5,900 nucleotides of DNA from contig JAFAPL010000659.1 of assembly GCA_019247135.1 (NCBI GenBank), forward strand, positions 1-5,900. The letters are read 5' to 3'. Source of the DNA: Chloroflexota bacterium (GTDB lineage: Bacteria; Chloroflexota; UBA6077; CF-72). The notes under the pieces were generated by a model. The model saw nothing but the letters and a program-made list of their open reading frames with translations. It searched no databases and had not been told where the DNA came from. A program made the translations under genes and the position numbers. This document shows positions 1 through 5,329 of this stretch, piece after piece (the stretch's first letter is position 1; every line of letters starts with the position of its first letter).

Positions 1-22
1 GCGAGCTAGTCAGCGCACTGCG

Positions 23-1708
23 TCACGGGCCAGCCGCCCAGAGGCTCTGGCAAGTCGCAAGGCCCTGCCGCGCCCCTTCTTGTAGATCCGTCGCGTCGAA
101 CAGCTCGTCCTTGGGCGGGGCATGGCTGTCATCGAAGGCGTAGAACACGACCGATGAGGCGCCCGCGGCACAGTAGGCGGACGTCTGGGCCGCGACATCG
201 GCGGCCGTGGGAAATGCAGCGTCGTCAAAGCGAAACGTCTGCGGGATGCCGATCAATGGCTGGTTGGTCGGATCCCAGCCAGCCCGCTGAAGCTCTGCGA
301 GCATGTGCGGCAGCAAAGCCGCCATCGACCAGTCGGCGGTGTCCGTCTGACCGGTGCCGCCGCGCGCGTACGGATAAAGCGCCACGGCGTCGCAGCCCGT
401 CGGCGTGAAGTTCGCCACGGCCTCGTCGAAAGCGACGCGCGTATCAGAGGACGCGCTGCTGCTGTCCAGATCGCCGCCGAAGCCGCAGATGGTCGGCCGG
501 ATCTCCCGGGCCATCAGGTTCTCCTGGGTGACCAGCTCATGGATGAGCTCGATGGCGGGTCGAATCTGGCCGGGGTAGTCGTCGAGCACCCAGTAGCCCA
601 CGACGCTGTCATCTTCCCTGGTGATCAGCAGGTGATGCTGGATGTCCTGGGCGATGGCCGCCAACTGGTCGGGACCGAGCTCGCAATTCTTCAGCTGGAC
701 GCTCGCGCCGCACGCGGCTTCGATACGACCCCACGGGTAGGTATCGATGATCGAGACATCGCGGTCCACCGAGCTGTGCACGGCCTCACTGTCCCGCCCG
801 ATGTAGCCGTTTATCGCCAGCGTGAATCCGAGCTTTGCGGCTTGGTCGACTTCTAACTGCAGCGCGTCGACGTCGTGGCCGGCCGTGCCCACGTCGAACG
901 CGCCCGCCTTGTGGTACAGGGAGTCCCAGCCACCAATCGCTACCGGGCCGCTCGACCAGAGCGTCGCGGGCGCGCTCGGCGCGGCCTCGCTGTTGTAGCG
1001 CCGCGGATCGCGGCCCGGGTCGGTCACCAGGGCTGCCGCTGGGATGAGCCCCGTCGACCGGAGCAGGTCGCCAACCATCAACCGCTCGACCCAGCTTCCA
1101 TCGTCCGGGCTGCGGCTGAGCGAGCCGCTCAGGTCATAGGGCACGCTCGCCACCCACCGGCGAATCAAACTCTTTTGAAAGCGCTGGATGACAAACGGCC
1201 CCATTGGGGTCGGCGCCGAAGTCGGCAAGCCAAACAGGTCCGGAGCCGCCGACACGTACGCAGCACGCAGCGACGGATCGGTCAGCCACGGCGTGCCTGG
1301 CGGTTGCGCGGGCGGCACTCCCAGGCGCTGCAGCTCGGGATCGCGGCCGGCGGCGTGCAACACGTCCAGGCTGTCGAGAATGGCCGCGGCGCCGGTGTCG
1401 GCGTTCCACGCCAGCACGCCGTACTCGAACGCCTGGAACAGTTGGTCCCCAACTCGAAAGGGACGTGAGATCGGCAGCCCGAGCTCTTCTTCGGCGCCGT
1501 GGCGCAAGTACTCGGAACAGAATCGAATGGGATGGCCGCCGGCGTCCGTGCCGCCGTCCTCGATGACGAAACGGGAGTCGGGGTAGAGGTCGCAGGTGCC
1601 GCCAACGGGACCGCCAGAGATGGCGGGGTCGGCGCCAGGGCCGAGGCCGAGAATGAGGACTAGCGCGAGAAGCACGAGCAGGGGCCGACCCACGGGGGCA
1701 TGCAGCAT
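23..1708 (-). CDS. Secreted hypothetical protein: N-terminal LGxP-type repeats plus probable TIM-barrel (glycosidase-like) region
   Basis: A 561-residue protein of unknown function, probably exported. I chose the ATG at 1708 because a signal peptide follows at once (hydrophobic run around residues 9-24, LLVLLALVLILGLG). The open frame continues further upstream but reads as arginine/serine-rich noise. Residues about 60-110 (RFCSEYLRHG, LGLPIS, FEYGVLAWN) and about 145-187 (LFGLPTS, VIQRFQKSLIRRW) look like two copies of a repeat common in secreted Chloroflexota proteins. Residues about 253-556 alternate strands and helices like a TIM barrel: LGFTLAING (293-301), GYWVLDDYPG (371-380), CDAVALYPYARGG (439-451), PLIGIPQTFRF (484-494) and VVFYAFDD (520-527). 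Asp376/Asp377 are candidate catalytic acids by analogy only. The mature part has eight cysteines (39, 64, 333, 342, 408, 439, 513, 553), which suits disulfides outside the cytoplasm. It lies 73 bases after the 81-residue gene and is probably co-transcribed. No clear Shine-Dalgarno site and no terminator after the stop are visible. An enzymatic role is a guess; the coding call is firm. Confidence 0.8.
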   Translation of the reverse strand: MLHAPVGRPLLVLLALVLILGLGPGADPAISGGPVGGTCDLYPDSRFVIEDGGTDAGGHPIRFCSEYLRHGAEEELGLPISRPFRVGDQLFQAFEYGVLAWNADTGAAAILDSLDVLHAAGRDPELQRLGVPPAQPPGTPWLTDPSLRAAYVSAAPDLFGLPTSAPTPMGPFVIQRFQKSLIRRWVASVPYDLSGSLSRSPDDGSWVERLMVGDLLRSTGLIPAAALVTDPGRDPRRYNSEAAPSAPATLWSSGPVAIGGWDSLYHKAGAFDVGTAGHDVDALQLEVDQAAKLGFTLAINGYIGRDSEAVHSSVDRDVSIIDTYPWGRIEAACGASVQLKNCELGPDQLAAIAQDIQHHLLITREDDSVVGYWVLDDYPGQIRPAIELIHELVTQENLMAREIRPTICGFGGDLDSSSASSDTRVAFDEAVANFTPTGCDAVALYPYARGGTGQTDTADWSMAALLPHMLAELQRAGWDPTNQPLIGIPQTFRFDDAAFPTAADVAAQTSAYCAAGASSVVFYAFDDSHAPPKDELFDATDLQEGARQGLATCQSLWAAGP

Positions 1709-1781
1709 ACACCCGCATTTTTGGGGGACCGAGCCACGGCCGATGGTGGCGTGGAAGGGGGCCGCCGCGGCGGCGCTCGCC

Positions 1782-2027
1782 TCAGTGCAGCGAGATGTCG
1801 ACGCGTTCTTTGGGTGGCGGCGGTGGGTTGATCGGACCAGACTGGGTGTAGATCGGCCACCAGCCTTCACGGTCGCCGTAGACCATCCAGCGCTGGATGC
1901 CGTGTATGCGTGCAAACTCGAGTGTCTCTTCGGGCGATCGGAAGACAATCGGCTCGCCTCGCGAGCGAAGAATGGTCGGGCCCTCGTCGAGCAGAATCAT
2001 TCCGTAGCGGGTCGCGCGGTCAGACAC
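1782..2027 (-). CDS. Small hypothetical protein (81 aa)
   Basis: A short soluble protein that I do not recognise. The start is a GTG at 2027; an internal ATG at codon 10 (2000) is an alternative. The sequence looks like a real small alpha/beta protein rather than a shadow frame: an N-terminal stretch (MILLDEGPTILRSRG, residues 10-24), a strand-helix element (IVFRSPEETLEFARIHG, 27-43), an aromatic strand (RWMVYGDREGWWPIY, 46-60) and a polar tail with five consecutive prolines (68-72). No signal peptide or membrane segment is visible. The general shape recalls small beta-beta-alpha DUF proteins, but I cannot assign a family. It is the first gene of a probable two-gene minus-strand unit with the secreted 561-residue protein, and it is divergent from tRNA-Cys. 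A TATAGT box only 8 bases upstream of GTG suggests a leaderless or nearly leaderless message, and no Shine-Dalgarno site is present. Confidence 0.65.
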   Translation of the reverse strand: MSDRATRYGMILLDEGPTILRSRGEPIVFRSPEETLEFARIHGIQRWMVYGDREGWWPIYTQSGPINPPPPPKERVDISLH

Positions 2028-2035
2028 GGTCGCGA

Positions 2036-2065
2036 ACTATACACATCCCGGGCGCAGCGTGCCAT
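2036..2065 (-). promoter_or_regulatory. Putative promoter of the 81-aa gene (leaderless type)
   Basis: Read on the minus strand, TATAGT (plus coordinates 2036-2041) is a 5/6 match to the -10 consensus. An ATGGCA (2060-2065) lies 18 bases further upstream as a 4/6 candidate -35. The expected transcription start falls within one or two bases of the GTG at 2027, which fits the lack of a ribosome binding site. The assignment rests on motif and position only. Confidence 0.45.
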
Positions 2066-2069
2066 CGGC

Positions 2070-2075
2070 TAGAAT
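2070..2075 (+). promoter_or_regulatory. Putative -10 element for tRNA-Cys
   Basis: TAGAAT is a 5/6 match to the -10 consensus and ends 11 bases before the first tRNA base, implying a 5' leader of about five bases for RNase P to remove. No convincing -35 hexamer is visible at 16-18 bases. It sits back to back with the minus-strand promoter of the 81-residue gene, so the two share a compact divergent control region. Confidence 0.4.
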
Positions 2076-2086
2076 CCCGCGAATCC

Positions 2087-2160
2087 GGCGACGTAGCCAA
2101 GTGGCAAGGCAGGGGTCTGCAAAACCCCCATCGGCGGTTCGAATCCGCCCGTCGCCTCCA
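2087..2160 (+). tRNA. tRNA-Cys (anticodon GCA), CCA encoded
   Basis: A full cloverleaf can be drawn. The acceptor stem GGCGACG (2087-2093) pairs with CGTCGCC (2150-2156). A short D-arm pairs GCC with GGC (2096-2098 and 2108-2110). The anticodon stem GGGGT (2112-2116) pairs with ACCCC (2124-2128) around the loop CTGCAAA, with GCA at 2119-2121. The T-stem GGCGG (2133-2137) pairs with CCGCC (2145-2149) around TTCGAAT. Discriminator T2157 is followed by an encoded CCA (2158-2160). It delivers cysteine to UGC/UGU codons. The MFS transporter starts only about 46 bases downstream and no terminator lies between them, so read-through into that gene is likely. Confidence 0.97.
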
Positions 2161-2199
2161 CCAGTCAGAGTTGGTTCACGGCGCGTACAGCGGCCGAGT

Positions 2200-2205
2200 A
2201 GGAGG
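2200..2205 (+). promoter_or_regulatory. AGGAGG Shine-Dalgarno motif, oddly spaced from the transporter start
   Basis: This is a perfect AGGAGG, but no start codon lies at the usual 5-9 bases. The GTG at 2207 begins only one base after it (its AGGA part is 3 bases away), and the next in-frame GTG at 2222 is 16 bases away. The motif marks the 5' end of the transporter gene and leaves the exact start open between these two codons. Confidence 0.5.
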
Positions 2206-2206
2206 C

Positions 2207-3517
2207 GTGCAGAATACGCGCGTGGCTGCTGACGACCCGTTGGATGAGCAGCGGCTTGGCACCACCACGCAGCTCATGTACGCCGCCGGCTCGATCGGCA
2301 CAGGCGCGTTCTACGCGTTCAACAACTTCGTTCTGCCACCCGTGCTCAAGGCATTCGGTGCGCCGGACCTACTCATCGGGCTGCTCTCGAGCACGCGCAG
2401 CATCGAAGGCGCACTCATTCAGCCGACGGTAGGCGCACTCTCGGATCGCATCTGGACACCGCTCGGGCGACGCCGGCCGTTCGTCCTGGTCGGGGTGCCC
2501 TTATCCGCGATGTTCTTCGTGGCGGCGGCATTCGTACCCGATCTCGGGTCGCTGGCGGTGATGATCTTTCTGTTCTCGATCTTCTTCAACGTCGCCGTCG
2601 ATCCGTACACCGCCCTTCTGGCCGATATCACTCCGCTCCACCAGCGCGGCTGGTTGTCCGGTTTGTCAGCGGGCGTGCAGCTGGTCAGCTCCGTGTTGTT
2701 CTTGCTGCTGGTGGTCTTCGCGACCAGCGGCGGGAGCGGTGTGCCGGTCTGGCTGTACGTAGTCGTGGCCGTCGTGATGGTGGCGAGTTTCGGGGTTACC
2801 GCGGCGGGCATTCGCGAGCCGCGTGCGGTGGACCACGGGCAGCGCCTGCACTTTCGCGCGTACATGAATGGCCTACTCGAACAACGCCAGGCAATGCGCT
2901 ATCTGGGCACGCTGTTCGTGTACCAGTTTGGCCTCAACGCCATCCTGCCCTACCTCGTCCTGTTCGTCGTGGACGACATCGGCGCGACTGAACAGGTCGC
3001 CTTTGAGCTCTCGGCCGCTCTGCTCGTTGTAACGGCGCTCGCGGCGGCAGGGTTCGGCAAGCTGGGCGACCGAATGGGTACTCGACGCATTCTCGCCCTG
3101 GGCTGGCTGCTGCTGGCGGTCTCGGCCGTGGCCGGCGTGTTCGTTGCGACATTGCAGCAAACCGCCGCGGTGGTGCTGGTCGCGGGCGTGGGCAACGGCG
3201 CAGCGACGGCAGTGTCATGGCCATTGCTCACGGCCCTGATCCCGCACGGAAAGACGGGCGTGTTCGCTGGCCTCAAGGCCGCGGCGGAGTCAATCGCGAT
3301 TCCGCTCTCGGTGGTGGTCGCGGCGGAAGTGTTCCTGCCATGGCTCGGCTACCGCGGCATTTTCGCGATGCTGGCCGTCGCCATCGTGCTGGCGCTGGTG
3401 CTGTTGCTGTGCTTCGTGCGCGTGCCGCGGTCAGTCGAGCCAAACCCAGAAGCTATACTCGTCGCTCGCAGCGCTCCCAGCCGGGGTGGCGAAACTGGAG
3501 AGACGCGGGGGACTTAA
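2207..3517 (+). CDS. MFS transporter, GPH/SLC45-like (probable sugar:cation symporter type)
   Basis: An inner-membrane secondary transporter of about 436 residues with roughly twelve hydrophobic helices. The classic loop 2-3 motif is clear: GALSDRIWTPLGRRRPF at residues 76-92, a form typical of GPH/SLC45 sugar transporters. DPYTALLADITPLHQRG (132-148) follows, and a second-half copy of the loop motif, GKLGDRMGTRRIL, lies at 284-296. The central loop (about 203-230) separates two six-helix halves, and the last helix is about 382-404 (IFAMLAVAIVLALVLLLCF). The substrate cannot be read from sequence. The open frame extends upstream through tRNA-Cys, which cannot be coding, so the start is GTG 2207 or GTG 2222 (five residues shorter). 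The last 12 codons and the stop lie inside tRNA-Leu, and the TAA stop at 3515-3517 is that tRNA's anticodon triplet. The tail after the final helix (about 405-436) is polar and probably not essential to the fold. Confidence 0.88.
   Translation: MQNTRVAADDPLDEQRLGTTTQLMYAAGSIGTGAFYAFNNFVLPPVLKAFGAPDLLIGLLSSTRSIEGALIQPTVGALSDRIWTPLGRRRPFVLVGVPLSAMFFVAAAFVPDLGSLAVMIFLFSIFFNVAVDPYTALLADITPLHQRGWLSGLSAGVQLVSSVLFLLLVVFATSGGSGVPVWLYVVVAVVMVASFGVTAAGIREPRAVDHGQRLHFRAYMNGLLEQRQAMRYLGTLFVYQFGLNAILPYLVLFVVDDIGATEQVAFELSAALLVVTALAAAGFGKLGDRMGTRRILALGWLLLAVSAVAGVFVATLQQTAAVVLVAGVGNGAATAVSWPLLTALIPHGKTGVFAGLKAAAESIAIPLSVVVAAEVFLPWLGYRGIFAMLAVAIVLALVLLLCFVRVPRSVEPNPEAILVARSAPSRGGETGETRGT
3454..3459 (+). promoter_or_regulatory. 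Putative -10 element for tRNA-Leu, inside the transporter coding region
   Basis: TATACT is a 5/6 match to the -10 consensus, 20 bases before the tRNA-Leu 5' end, and lies within codons for the transporter's C-terminal tail (gct ata ctc). No good -35 is visible at 16-19 bases. If active, it would give the tRNA its own transcript independent of the transporter message. Confidence 0.4.
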
Positions 3518-3569
3518 AATCCCTTGTCACGTGAGTGGCGTGCGGGTTCGAATCCCGCCCTCGGCACCA
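3480..3569 (+). tRNA. tRNA-Leu (anticodon TAA), CCA encoded
   Basis: A class II tRNA with a long variable arm. The acceptor stem GCCGGGG (3480-3486) pairs with CCTCGGC (3559-3565) with one G-T pair. The anticodon stem GGGGA/TCCCT encloses the loop CTTAAAA, giving TAA at 3515-3517. A variable arm of about 17 bases (3525-3541) can pair TGTCAC with GTGGCG. The T-stem GCGGG (3542-3546) pairs with CCCGC (3554-3558) around TTCGAAT, followed by discriminator A3566 and CCA (3567-3569). It decodes UUA/UUG leucine codons, which should be rare in this GC-rich genome. Its first 38 bases are shared with the 3' end of the transporter frame on the same strand. A strong terminator follows 16 bases later. Confidence 0.96.
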
Positions 3570-3585
3570 AACGGACAAACAAAAA

Positions 3586-3612
3586 GGCGGCCGGTGTATC
3601 CGGCCGCCTTTT
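3586..3612. terminator. Bidirectional rho-independent terminator
   Basis: A perfect 9-bp GC-rich stem (GGCGGCCGG at 3586-3594 with CCGGCCGCC at 3600-3608) has a five-base loop, TGTAT. Four T residues follow on the plus strand and a run of five A residues (3581-3585) precedes it, which reads as a T tract on the minus strand. It can therefore end the tRNA-Leu/transporter transcript and also the convergent gene for the secreted four-cysteine protein, whose stop codon lies 21 bases away. Confidence 0.9.
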
Positions 3613-3632
3613 GACTACTGGTAGCTCGCTGG

Positions 3633-4121
3633 TTAACAGGCGCCAATCAGTGCGAGCACCTCCGGCGGCATGGCCGGCTCGGGCGTCTTGTTCTTTTGCG
3701 CCGTGGCGACCGCAACGGCCCAGTCGTTGATCTGGTTCTGCTGGAACGTCGTCAACGGTGAAACGCAGCCTGCCATACCTGGCGACACCGTATTGGTCGG
3801 CGTGGCTCCGCCTGAGCTGCCCATCGCAGGCGTGCACGCGTTGACCAGCGGCCCCGGCGCCGACTGGCTGAAGGCGACATTGCCCGGTACCGGCCACAGC
3901 CCCTGGTTTGCGAGTAGGCACCGTGCGAAGTCATTGTTCGAGTTCTGGACGATGTGGCTGAACGCTGCGATAGCCTGTGCCTGAGCGACGGCTTGAGCAT
4001 TCGCCGCGTTCAGGTCTGCCTGGTTCTGCGCCGGGATCGTCTGCGCCTGCGCGACATTGGCAAATGGCAACACGCTCATCACAACGGCCACCACTGCCAC
4101 GAGTTTCGATCGGACGACCAT
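3633..4121 (-). CDS. Small secreted hypothetical protein with four cysteines (162 aa)
   Basis: Not a family I recognise. The N-terminus is a textbook signal peptide: VVRSK, a hydrophobic core (LVAVVAVVMSVLPFA, residues 7-21) and a VAQA-Q site suggesting cleavage after residue 26, so it is probably exported. The mature part starts with a low-complexity Gln/Ala/Asn-rich helix (about 27-55, repeated AQ and NA units), then a more globular part with cysteines at 68, 96, 119 and 162. The last is the C-terminal residue. Four cysteines allow two disulfides. There is a flexible Gly/Ser/Thr/Pro stretch at about 99-115. No catalytic motif, lipobox or anchor is visible. The ATG at 4121 is supported by the signal peptide and a purine-rich ribosome binding site. 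The gene stands alone, divergent from the flavin reductase and ending at the shared terminator. Confidence 0.8.
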   Translation of the reverse strand: MVVRSKLVAVVAVVMSVLPFANVAQAQTIPAQNQADLNAANAQAVAQAQAIAAFSHIVQNSNNDFARCLLANQGLWPVPGNVAFSQSAPGPLVNACTPAMGSSGGATPTNTVSPGMAGCVSPLTTFQQNQINDWAVAVATAQKNKTPEPAMPPEVLALIGAC

Positions 4122-4127
4122 TCTGGT

Positions 4128-4135
4128 CCCCTTCC
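4128..4135 (-). promoter_or_regulatory. Ribosome binding site of the secreted four-cysteine protein
   Basis: On the minus strand GGAAGGGG lies about six bases before the ATG at 4121. It is purine-rich and well spaced, and it is the best-placed ribosome binding site in the window, supporting this start codon. Confidence 0.6.
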
Positions 4136-4260
4136 GCCCACAAAGATTGTCCGGACTATCTGCCCGAGACGCTTATCGTACCACTGCCCCACTGGCACTT
4201 CGCCACCCGTTCAGGAGGCGCGGCGCACACGACCGCCACGCCAGCGGCCGCGTGCTACCG

Positions 4261-4289
4261 TTGACGGCACACCAACGGGAGGCTGTCGT
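4261..4289 (+). promoter_or_regulatory. Possible leaderless promoter of the flavin reductase gene
   Basis: TTGACG (4261-4266, 5/6 match to the -35 consensus) is followed after exactly 17 bases by TGTCGT (4284-4289, only 3/6 to the -10), which ends six bases before the ATG at 4296. That geometry would put transcription start on the ATG itself. A competing reading uses GGGAGG at 4277-4282 as a Shine-Dalgarno site, but its 13-base spacing is long. The rest of the 174-base divergent region (4122-4295) shows no other clear motif. Confidence 0.25.
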
Positions 4290-4295
4290 AGCCGA

Positions 4296-4775
4296 ATGGA
4301 TCGTGCGACGTTCTTTGCGATCATGGGTTCGTTCCCCACGGGCGTCGGTATCGTGACCACCCTCGATGGCGATGCACCCAAAGGGCTGACTTCAAACGCG
4401 TTGTGCAGTGTGTCCGCCGACCCACCGCTCATGCTCGTGTGTGTCGACAAGAATTCGAACACACTGCCCGCGTTGCGGAAGGCGCAAAAGTTCGTCGTCA
4501 ACTATCTGTCGGCCGGGCGTGGAGACCTGGCCAACGTTTTCGCGTCGAAGGAGCCCGACAAGTTCGAGAACGTGGCCTGGCGACCAGCGCACAACGGCAT
4601 GCCATGGCTGCACGCCGACAGCATCGCGCACGCCGAGTGCGAAATCAGGCAGGAGATCGAGTCGGGCGACCACCTGATCTTCATCGCGGAGGTCATCGAC
4701 GGGCAGCCGCCCGCACCAGGCACCAAGCCGCTGATGTACTTCCGTCGGTCGTACAGCACCTGGCACGACGGCTGA
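4296..4775 (+). CDS. Flavin reductase-like domain protein (FMN-binding split barrel)
   Basis: A 159-residue cytoplasmic protein of the flavin reductase-like family (HpaC/DIM6 type), which binds FMN or FAD and in many members reduces free flavin with NAD(P)H to feed a partner monooxygenase. Family features appear in order: the N-terminal helix and strand MDRATFFAIMGSFPTGVGIVTT (1-22), the FMN-contact segment GLTSNALCSVSADPPLMLVCV (30-50), KFVVNYLS (65-72), LANVFASKEPDKF (78-90), and AECEIRQEIESGDHLIFIAEV (113-133) with the typical GDH at 124-126. The length matches a single-domain member. The ATG at 4296 gives the standard family N-terminus. No monooxygenase lies next to it, so the partner and physiological substrate are unknown. 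The gene is convergent with the DinB-like gene, with only seven bases between their stops, and there is no terminator between them. Confidence 0.9.
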   Translation: MDRATFFAIMGSFPTGVGIVTTLDGDAPKGLTSNALCSVSADPPLMLVCVDKNSNTLPALRKAQKFVVNYLSAGRGDLANVFASKEPDKFENVAWRPAHNGMPWLHADSIAHAECEIRQEIESGDHLIFIAEVIDGQPPAPGTKPLMYFRRSYSTWHDG

Positions 4776-4782
4776 TAGGGCG

Positions 4783-5277
4783 CTACGCCACCTCGCGCGT
4801 GCCCTGTACTGCGTCCAGCGTCGACTGAATCTGAGCCGCGTGCTCTTCGGCGTGGGCGATGAGAAAATCGTCGACGACCTGCTCGACCGTCATGCTGCCT
4901 CGGCGCGGATGCAGGCCGGCGCTCGACCACTGCTCGGGCGGAATCGCCCTCAGCGTCAGGACGCATTGTCGCAGTGCGTCGCGAATGCGCAGAGCGATGT
5001 CTGATGCGGAGTCGCGACCGTGCTCCGTGATGGCTCCGAGCCGGCGCGGATCGTCGTGCGTGCGCCCGAACGCCGCGCCCGGCGCGTGCGCGATCGCTGC
5101 CGCCTCTTGAGCCCAATACGGGAGCAGCTCCGATAGAGGCGCCAGCGTGCTCATGACCGGCCACTCGCCTGGCGCCGGCTCGCGGTACAGCACCTCCGCC
5201 GGCAGGTGCTCTACCCGTTCGACGAGGTGGTACACGGTGTGCTCTAGATGCTCGAGACGCCCTTTGATTTCGCTCAC
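4783..5277 (-). CDS. DinB-like protein (four-helix bundle), probable altered metal site
   Basis: A 164-residue soluble, all-helical protein of the DinB/YfiT-like superfamily, whose members often bind a metal through three histidines and include thiol-dependent transferases; many have no known role. Visible features are an N-terminal helix (VYHLVERVEHLP, 15-26), the family-like EPAPGEWPVMSTLAPLSELL (33-52), a central helix with ILRIRD-like pattern (94-110), RAIPPEQWSSAG (110-121), and the C-terminal MTVEQVVDDFLIAHAEEHAAQI (129-150), whose His142 and His146 fit the HxxxH pair. The first ligand normally lies in an LAHL-like motif; here it reads LAPL with Pro47, so the metal site may be degraded or use another residue. 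The start is a GTG at 5277, with no Shine-Dalgarno site. A TAGACT box lies seven bases upstream. The name recalls DNA damage but does not imply a repair role. Confidence 0.82.
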   Translation of the reverse strand: MSEIKGRLEHLEHTVYHLVERVEHLPAEVLYREPAPGEWPVMSTLAPLSELLPYWAQEAAAIAHAPGAAFGRTHDDPRRLGAITEHGRDSASDIALRIRDALRQCVLTLRAIPPEQWSSAGLHPRRGSMTVEQVVDDFLIAHAEEHAAQIQSTLDAVQGTREVA

Positions 5278-5284
5278 GCACGGC

Positions 5285-5290
5285 AGTCTA
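5285..5290 (-). promoter_or_regulatory. Possible -10 element of the DinB-like gene
   Basis: Read on the minus strand this is TAGACT (4/6 to the -10 consensus), seven bases before the GTG start, so transcription would begin at or next to the start codon. No -35 match is visible at 16-18 bases, so this is only a weak positional call. Confidence 0.25.
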
Positions 5291-5297
5291 GATTGCT

Positions 5298-5326
5298 TTG
5301 AAGAGGCGCGAGGCAGGTTCTACACT
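5298..5326 (+). promoter_or_regulatory. Putative promoter of the 125-aa membrane protein gene
   Basis: TTGAAG (5298-5303) and TACACT (5321-5326) are separated by exactly 17 bases. Each matches four of six consensus positions. Transcription would begin near 5333, after the first ATG (5330) but before the second (5342). If this promoter is the real one, it favours the second ATG with a very short leader. Confidence 0.4.
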
Positions 5327-5329
5327 GAG

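Noticed and set aside
305..1468. Long plus-strand frames opposite the secreted protein
   Set aside because: They are antisense shadows of a GC-rich gene, with Arg-rich composition and no motifs.
1761..1774. Palindrome GCCGCCGCGGCGGC as a terminator between the two left genes
   Set aside because: No T tract follows it on either strand, so it is kept only as a possible hairpin.
1709..1948. Upstream extension of the secreted protein frame to 641 residues
   Set aside because: The added residues are Ser/Arg/Ala-rich with no protein-like pattern and would overlap the 81-residue gene; the ATG at 1708 is followed directly by a signal peptide.
1910..2206. Upstream extension of the transporter frame
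   Set aside because: It translates straight through tRNA-Cys and the divergent promoter region, and has no transporter-like sequence.
4392..4828. Alternative frames across the flavin reductase gene on both strands
   Set aside because: They are shadows; only the frame starting at 4296 carries the family motifs.
4502..5281. 259-residue minus-strand frame overlapping the DinB-like gene and the flavin reductase
   Set aside because: It is highly Arg/Ala/Ser-rich and covers two well-supported genes in other frames.
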